From Nonomuraea antri (GTDB lineage: Bacteria > Actinomycetota > Actinomycetes > Streptosporangiales > Streptosporangiaceae), in NCBI RefSeq assembly GCF_013283785.1, contig NZ_JABCPZ010000093.1, positions 1-37,490 of the forward strand: a stretch of DNA of 37,490 nucleotides. The letters run 5' to 3'. Shown piece by piece: positions 33,759 through 37,490 of this stretch (position 1 is the first letter of the stretch; the number at the start of each line of letters is the position of its first letter). The notes beneath the pieces were generated by a model, which was not told where the DNA came from, ran no database searches, and was given only the letters and a program-made list of their open reading frames with translations. Position numbers and translations under genes: made by a program.

Positions 33759-33824
33759 ACCGTGGCAGCGCCATAGAGCGACCGTGGCAGTGCCATAGAG
33801 CGACCGTCGCAGGGCCATAGACGG
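33759..33824. repeat. Three tandem 22-bp repeats in a divergent intergenic region
   Basis: Units at 33759-33780, 33781-33802 and 33803-33824 share ACCGT(G/C)GCAG(N)GCCATAGA. Units 1 and 2 differ at one base; unit 3 has diverged further. They lie between two divergent predicted leaderless promoters, a suitable place for a regulator that binds side by side on DNA every two helical turns. Confidence 0.85.
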
Positions 33825-33855
33825 GGGCCCACTGCCGGGCGCGGGCCGGGGCCAA

Positions 33856-33861
33856 TAGCGT
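33856..33861 (+). promoter_or_regulatory. -10 element of the CitE-like gene
   Basis: TAGCGT ends 6 bases before ATG 33868, with no Shine-Dalgarno sequence. Confidence 0.5.
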
Positions 33862-33867
33862 GGGCGC

Positions 33868-34800
33868 ATGCGCTCACGTCGTTCCGTACTCGCGGTGCCC
33901 GGCAGCAACCCCCGCTTCCTGGAGAAGGCCCAGACACTCCCCGTCGACGAGGTCTTCCTCGACCTGGAGGACGCCGTCGCGCCGCTGGCCAAGGAAGACG
34001 CGCGGGCCAACATCGTGGCCGCGCTGCGCGAGGGCGACTGGACCGGCAAGACCCGCGTGGTCAGGGTCAACGGCCTGACCACCCAGTGGACCTACCGCGA
34101 CGTCATCGAGGTCGTGGAGGGCGCCGGCGAGTTCCTGGACGCCGTCATGCTGCCCAAGGTGCAGGACCCGACCGAGGTCGTCTGGCTCGACACCCTGCTC
34201 ACCCAGATCGAGAAGACCATGGGCTTCGAGGTCGGCCGCATCGGGATCGAGGCGCAGATCGAGAACGCCAGGGGCCTGGTGAACGCCGACGCCATCGCGG
34301 GCTCGTCCAGGCGGCTGGAGACGCTGGTGTTCGGCCCGGCCGACTTCATGGCCTCGGTCAACATGCGCACGCTCGTCGTCGGCGAGCAGCCGCCCGGCTA
34401 CACCGAGGGCGACGCCTACCACTACATCCTGATGCGCCTGCTCATGGCCGCCAGGATGCACGACCTGCAGGTCATCGACGGCCCCTACCTGCAGATCAAG
34501 GACGTCGAAGGCTTCCGCAGGGTGGCCGCCAGGTCCGCCGCGCTGGGCTTCGACGGCAAGTGGGTGCTGCACCCGCTGCAGGTCGACGCGGCCAACGAGG
34601 TGTTCTCCCCGTCGCAGGAGGACTACGACCACGCCGAGCTGATCCTGGAGGCGTACGAGTACTACACCACGGTGGAGAAGCGCGGCGCGGTCATGCTGGG
34701 CGACGAGATGATCGACGAGGCCTCGCGCAAGATGGCGCTCGTCGTGGCGGCCAAGGGACGGGCGGCCGGGCTCGCCCGCACCAAGACCTTCACACCTTGA
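33868..34800 (+). CDS. HpcH/HpaI aldolase/citrate lyase-family protein (CitE/malyl-CoA lyase-like)
   Basis: 310 residues. A TIM-barrel of the CitE superfamily: SVLAVPGSNPRFLEKA, the metal-loop VFLDLEDAVAPLAKEDAR, RVNGLTTQWTYRDV, MLPKVQDP, IEAQIENARGL (metal Glu) and FGPADFMASVNM. The C-terminal KWVLHPLQVDAANEVFSPS is like malyl-CoA or beta-methylmalyl-CoA lyases and malyl-CoA thioesterases. Reactions in this group cleave or hydrolyse CoA thioesters such as malyl-CoA; which one applies cannot be told. No citrate lyase partner subunits are nearby. It overlaps the convergent DUF6529 gene by 11 bp. Confidence 0.88.
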   Translation: MRSRRSVLAVPGSNPRFLEKAQTLPVDEVFLDLEDAVAPLAKEDARANIVAALREGDWTGKTRVVRVNGLTTQWTYRDVIEVVEGAGEFLDAVMLPKVQDPTEVVWLDTLLTQIEKTMGFEVGRIGIEAQIENARGLVNADAIAGSSRRLETLVFGPADFMASVNMRTLVVGEQPPGYTEGDAYHYILMRLLMAARMHDLQVIDGPYLQIKDVEGFRRVAARSAALGFDGKWVLHPLQVDAANEVFSPSQEDYDHAELILEAYEYYTTVEKRGAVMLGDEMIDEASRKMALVVAAKGRAAGLARTKTFTP

Positions 34801-35329
34801 ACCCGACGGCGGTGAAGAACCAGAACGACGACGTCAGCCAGAGCCCGACCAGCGCGGTGAACGTCAGGCCGCCGAGCACCGGCAGCGTCCAGCCCGGCGT
34901 GCCGCGCTTGGGCAGCGCCAGCATCTTCGCGGTGAACACGCCGTAGAAGAAGCAGCCGAGCAACGAGTGGGCGAGCACGCGCGGCACGTCGTACTGCAGG
35001 CCGAGCGCGTACAGGCAGTGGAAGGCGACGGGGATCGTGAGCAGGAACGCCAGCCGGCCCGACCAGCGGTGCACGGCGGGCGGGATGGAGATCCCGAGCT
35101 TGCCCCACATCGCCAGCGCCGACACCACCTGGACGATCGCCAGCGCGAAGGCGCCCGTGGTCAGCCAGACCTTCATCGGCAGGGCCCCCGAGAACCCGCC
35201 GGGGCCGACGGCGAACCCGGTCGGCGCGTGCGCGCGGCCGTAGACGCCGAGCGCGATCATCACCAGGCCGCCGATCAGCAGCGGCGTGAGTAACGGGGTC
35301 AGGCTGCGGGTGGGCTGGATGGCGGTCAT
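34790..35329 (-). CDS. DUF6529-type five-helix membrane protein
   Basis: 179 residues with five predicted membrane helices (about 15-32, 55-75, 91-110, 118-137, 148-170). Three His lie in or at the edge of helices: His87 (PAVHRWSGRLAF), His104 (VAFHCLYALG) and His121 (LAHSLLGCFF), a layout reminiscent of small haem-b membrane proteins. The family name is recalled from similar actinobacterial proteins and not checked. The ATG overlaps the stop of the secreted protein gene by 4 bases (ATGA), so the two form a coupled pair. Confidence 0.75.
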   Translation of the reverse strand: MTAIQPTRSLTPLLTPLLIGGLVMIALGVYGRAHAPTGFAVGPGGFSGALPMKVWLTTGAFALAIVQVVSALAMWGKLGISIPPAVHRWSGRLAFLLTIPVAFHCLYALGLQYDVPRVLAHSLLGCFFYGVFTAKMLALPKRGTPGWTLPVLGGLTFTALVGLWLTSSFWFFTAVGFKV

Positions 35330-36042
35330 CGCATCTCCTGGATGAAGCCGTCGACGTCCTTGGGGTGGAGGGTGGTCTGCTCGACCGTGACGGGCGCGGT
35401 CGGGCTCTCGTCGTCGAGCCGCGGGATGTCGAGCTGCCGCTCGTCCAGGAAGGCCGCGCCGACCTGGTCGTAGCCGCCCTGCGGACGCTTGATCACGATC
35501 CAGCCGGCCCGCAGCTTGGCGCCCCTGACCAGGGCCGTGGCCCGATACAGACCGGACGGCTTGACCACGGTGGGCGCCACGAAGGTCCACTTCCCGCCCC
35601 CGACGGTGAGCTTGCCCTTGGCCGTGCCGCCGGTCAGCGTCGCGCCGATCGTGGCGCCGCCGAGGCCCTTGAGTTCGAGCTTTCCACCGGTTTCCGCGCC
35701 TTTGAACCAGGCTTCGGTTCTGCCGTCGCAGAAGTATCCGACGGCCTTGCCGTCCCTGATGGAGATGGCGATGAGGCCGCCGTTGCCTTTGACGCGGCCG
35801 CCGTAGTCGGCCTTCACGACGGGCTGCGCCGCCGCGCTCTGCTCGGGCGAGGGGTTGGCGCTCGCGCTCTCGCCCGTGCTCTCGCTCGCGTTCGCGTTCC
35901 CCGGCGGGGTCGCGGACGGCTCGACGGCTTCGGAGGCGGCCGCTTGCTCGGCCGCGGGTGCCGCGGTGACGCTGGCGACACCGAGCCCGGCGGCCAGCAC
36001 GACGCCTGCCGCCAGGGTGATGACAGGTCCCAGCCTTGACAT
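35326..36042 (-). CDS. Secreted hypothetical protein paired with DUF6529 gene
   Basis: 238 residues. A signal peptide (about 1-28, ending ASVTAA) is followed by an Ala/Ser/Glu/Pro-rich linker to about residue 75. A glycine-rich, probably beta-sheet domain comes next (VVKADYGGRVKGNGGLIAIS, GKAVGYFCDGRTEAWFKG, GGKWTFVAPTVVKPSGLYRA, GWIVIKRPQGGYDQVG). One Cys lies in this domain. I do not recognise a functional family. GGGAG sits 7 bases before ATG 36042. It is coupled to the membrane gene downstream, so the two probably act together at the outer membrane face. Confidence 0.75.
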   Translation of the reverse strand: MSRLGPVITLAAGVVLAAGLGVASVTAAPAAEQAAASEAVEPSATPPGNANASESTGESASANPSPEQSAAAQPVVKADYGGRVKGNGGLIAISIRDGKAVGYFCDGRTEAWFKGAETGGKLELKGLGGATIGATLTGGTAKGKLTVGGGKWTFVAPTVVKPSGLYRATALVRGAKLRAGWIVIKRPQGGYDQVGAAFLDERQLDIPRLDDESPTAPVTVEQTTLHPKDVDGFIQEMR

Positions 36043-36141
36043 GAACTGCTCCCAGGGTCGAAATGCCTACGCCTTCGAGCATCCGCCCAAAGAGGGGGGC
36101 CGTCTGTGAACTAATGCGCATCTGGTGGACAGAATGTATGG

Positions 36142-37125
36142 ATGCAGGAGAATCCAGGTCCGCAGCTTCCGCCCGGCGCTCAGCCGCCGGCCTGGCCGAG
36201 TCAGCCGCCGCGGGGCGAGTCCTGGTTCCTGCCCGTTCCGCGCGGCGTGCGATACGACCATCTGGCCAGGACCCAGGCCGACCAGCTCTGGCGGGCCATC
36301 GTCGGCACCCTGATGGTGGGGATCGGCTTCCTGCTGATCCAGGCCATGGTGGTGATCTCCGGCGGGGTGATCGCGGCACTCGCCGGGATGCCGCCGCCGG
36401 CGAACCCGGCCGTCGACCTGTTCGGCGACCCCGTGTTCGGCATGGCCGTGCTGCTGCTGTCGATCGCGCTCGTGCTGCCGCTGGTGTTCGGTACGGCGGC
36501 GCTCGTCCAGCGCAGGAGACCGGGGACGTTGTCCTCCGTGGCCGGCCGGCTGCGGTGGGGCTGGCTGCTGCGCTGCCTGGCCCTGGCCGTGCTGGCGCTG
36601 GTGCTCGGGCAGATCGCGCAGATCGTGGTCATGTCGCTGACCGGGAACGAGCCGTCCAAGCTGTTCGGCTGGACGGGCTGGGCCGACTTCCTGATCCCGC
36701 TGATCATCATCCTGCTGCTGGTGCCGGTTCAGGCCGCGACCGAGGAGTACGTGTTCCGCGGCTGGTTCCTGCAGGCGTTCGGGGTGCACGTGCGCAATCC
36801 GGCGTGGGCGATCCTCATCGGTTCCCTGCTGTTCGCGGCCATGCACGGCTACACCTGGCTGGGACTCGTGGACGTGTTCCTGTTCGGCGTCATCATGGGC
36901 TGGCTGACCGTGCGTACCGGGGGACTGGAGGCGGCGATCGCGCTGCACGTGGTCAACAACCTGATCGCGTTCGGCATCAGCGCGGCGGCCGGGCGACTGG
37001 ACGAGGCCCTGCGCCAGGGGGACGTGCCCTGGCAGATGCTGGCGGGGACCGTGGTGCAGTTCGGGGTGTACATCGTTGGCGTGCTCTATCTGGCCAAAAA
37101 GCGGTCAATCAGCACTATTTCGTGA
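36142..37125 (+). CDS. CPBP-family intramembrane metalloprotease
   Basis: 327 residues, with a proline-rich N-terminus and seven or eight membrane helices. The CPBP (CAAX protease/bacteriocin-processing) motifs are present: EEYVFRGW (Glu201, Glu202, Arg206), FAAMHGYTW (His235) and HVVNN (His269, Asn273). These glutamates and histidines form the active site of Rce1-like intramembrane proteases. The substrate is unknown. The ATG at 36142 lacks a clear Shine-Dalgarno sequence. It is divergent from the secreted-protein gene, with 99 bases between. Confidence 0.9.
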   Translation: MQENPGPQLPPGAQPPAWPSQPPRGESWFLPVPRGVRYDHLARTQADQLWRAIVGTLMVGIGFLLIQAMVVISGGVIAALAGMPPPANPAVDLFGDPVFGMAVLLLSIALVLPLVFGTAALVQRRRPGTLSSVAGRLRWGWLLRCLALAVLALVLGQIAQIVVMSLTGNEPSKLFGWTGWADFLIPLIIILLLVPVQAATEEYVFRGWFLQAFGVHVRNPAWAILIGSLLFAAMHGYTWLGLVDVFLFGVIMGWLTVRTGGLEAAIALHVVNNLIAFGISAAAGRLDEALRQGDVPWQMLAGTVVQFGVYIVGVLYLAKKRSISTIS

Positions 37126-37145
37126 AAAATCCGGCGGGAGGTGGG

Positions 37146-37253
37146 ATGAATCTCGCTAGAGAGGTCTCGCTATTCCGGCCCAAGCATGCTGGTCTGGATC
37201 CTGTGGAACGGCGAGGGATTCGCGGAGGTGATCTTCCCGGCGCGGCGGGGTAG
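37146..37253 (+). CDS. Possible small ORF of 35 codons
   Basis: It begins MNLAREVSLFRPKH and is preceded by the strong Shine-Dalgarno-like GGGAGGTGGG directly before ATG 37146. The peptide has no recognised features. It lies in the gap between the CPBP gene and the partial gene at the right end, which otherwise shows only a short direct repeat (TCTCGCTA at 37151 and 37165). Confidence 0.2.
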   Translation: MNLAREVSLFRPKHAGLDPVERRGIRGGDLPGAAG

Positions 37254-37319
37254 TAGTCAGCGCGTGATGATATTTCCTGACCTAGACACCCGAACTCCGA
37301 AATAAGCGCACACAGTGGG

Positions 37320-37490
37320 ATGGGTTTCTGGAACGGTCCGGAAACTCCGTTCGACCCGTTCGACGAGGAGGGACGACGCGTGGCCTCCGGCCCCAGCGAA
37401 CCGCCGCAGCGACCGCCGGGTGACGACGACCCGCCTCCTGAGGTCGCACAACAACCGCCGGACTCGGACGACCCCCGGCCCCACCCGGAC
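37320..37490 (+). CDS. Start of an unidentified proline-rich protein (partial, runs off the window)
   Basis: 57 codons from ATG 37320 remain open to the last base. The peptide starts MGFWNGPETPFDPFDEEGRR and then becomes Pro/Asp-rich, like the disordered N-terminus of many actinobacterial membrane or regulatory proteins. GTG 37380 is in frame as an alternative start. No function can be given from this fragment. Confidence 0.5.
   Translation, partial: MGFWNGPETPFDPFDEEGRRVASGPSEPPQRPPGDDDPPPEVAQQPPDSDDPRPHPD

Noticed and set aside
33759..33824. CRISPR array
   Set aside because: The 22-bp units are directly adjacent with no spacers, and no cas genes are present.
37257..37484. Minus-strand ORF at the right end
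   Set aside because: Arg/Val-rich translation without motifs, opposite an open plus-strand frame with a plausible start at 37320.

Overview
The window reads as chromosomal DNA of a high-GC actinomycete. Supporting signs are very high GC, GTG and TTG starts, the actinobacterial form of dapD, DUF3117, Tat-dependent signal peptides and a sigE-rseA-htrA-tatB-mrp order like that of Mycobacterium (gene order recalled from memory). A Streptosporangiales genus such as Nonomuraea is my best guess, but nothing in the sequence proves it. No rRNA, tRNA, CRISPR array or transposase was found.

Left core (1-6118): tandem repeats; a membrane-anchored lysozyme-fold protein on the minus strand; divergent dapD-dapE (lysine/diaminopimelate synthesis) ending in a strong hairpin; two LOG-family genes; a DivIVA-like membrane protein overlapping tag (3-methyladenine DNA glycosylase I).

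Accessory block (6091-20343): an apparently self-contained glycan/glycoprotein utilisation locus. Minus-strand genes, in transcription order, are a D-2-hydroxyacid dehydrogenase and a LacI regulator, then from a second promoter a secreted M60 metallopeptidase, a PL8 lyase and a DUF2264 protein. The divergent plus-strand operon encodes two LplB/LplC-type permeases, a Tat lipoprotein binding protein, a secreted M1 aminopeptidase and a GH29 alpha-L-fucosidase. Four matching LacI-type operators (core AAGCGCTT or a one-base variant) lie in two pairs, each exactly 110 bp apart. One member of each pair sits inside the 17-bp spacer of a TTGAC- promoter. The exported enzymes are peptidases, while the lyase, DUF2264 protein and fucosidase lack signal peptides. 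This suggests that glycans are freed outside the cell by peptidases, imported, and dismantled inside. No transporter ATPase is encoded. The block lies between tag and DUF3117, which are neighbours in Mycobacterium, and both its edges are convergent gene overlaps.

Right core (20330-37490): a PaaG-like hydratase/isomerase with a PaaX-family regulator, DUF3117, leucyl aminopeptidase, O-methyltransferase, then sigE, its zinc anti-sigma factor and htrA; a SapA-like secreted protein inserted before tatB; mrp, a MarR regulator, DUF1003, a PRC/MgtE_N/CBS protein, an EamA transporter, a small unknown gene, a CitE-like lyase, a DUF6529 membrane protein paired with a secreted protein, a CPBP protease and the start of an unidentified proline-rich protein.

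Nine genes have a TANNNT -10 box ending 6-8 bases before the start codon and no convincing Shine-Dalgarno sequence, which points to leaderless transcription and settles several start codons. Only inspection by eye was possible; homology calls rest on motif recognition.
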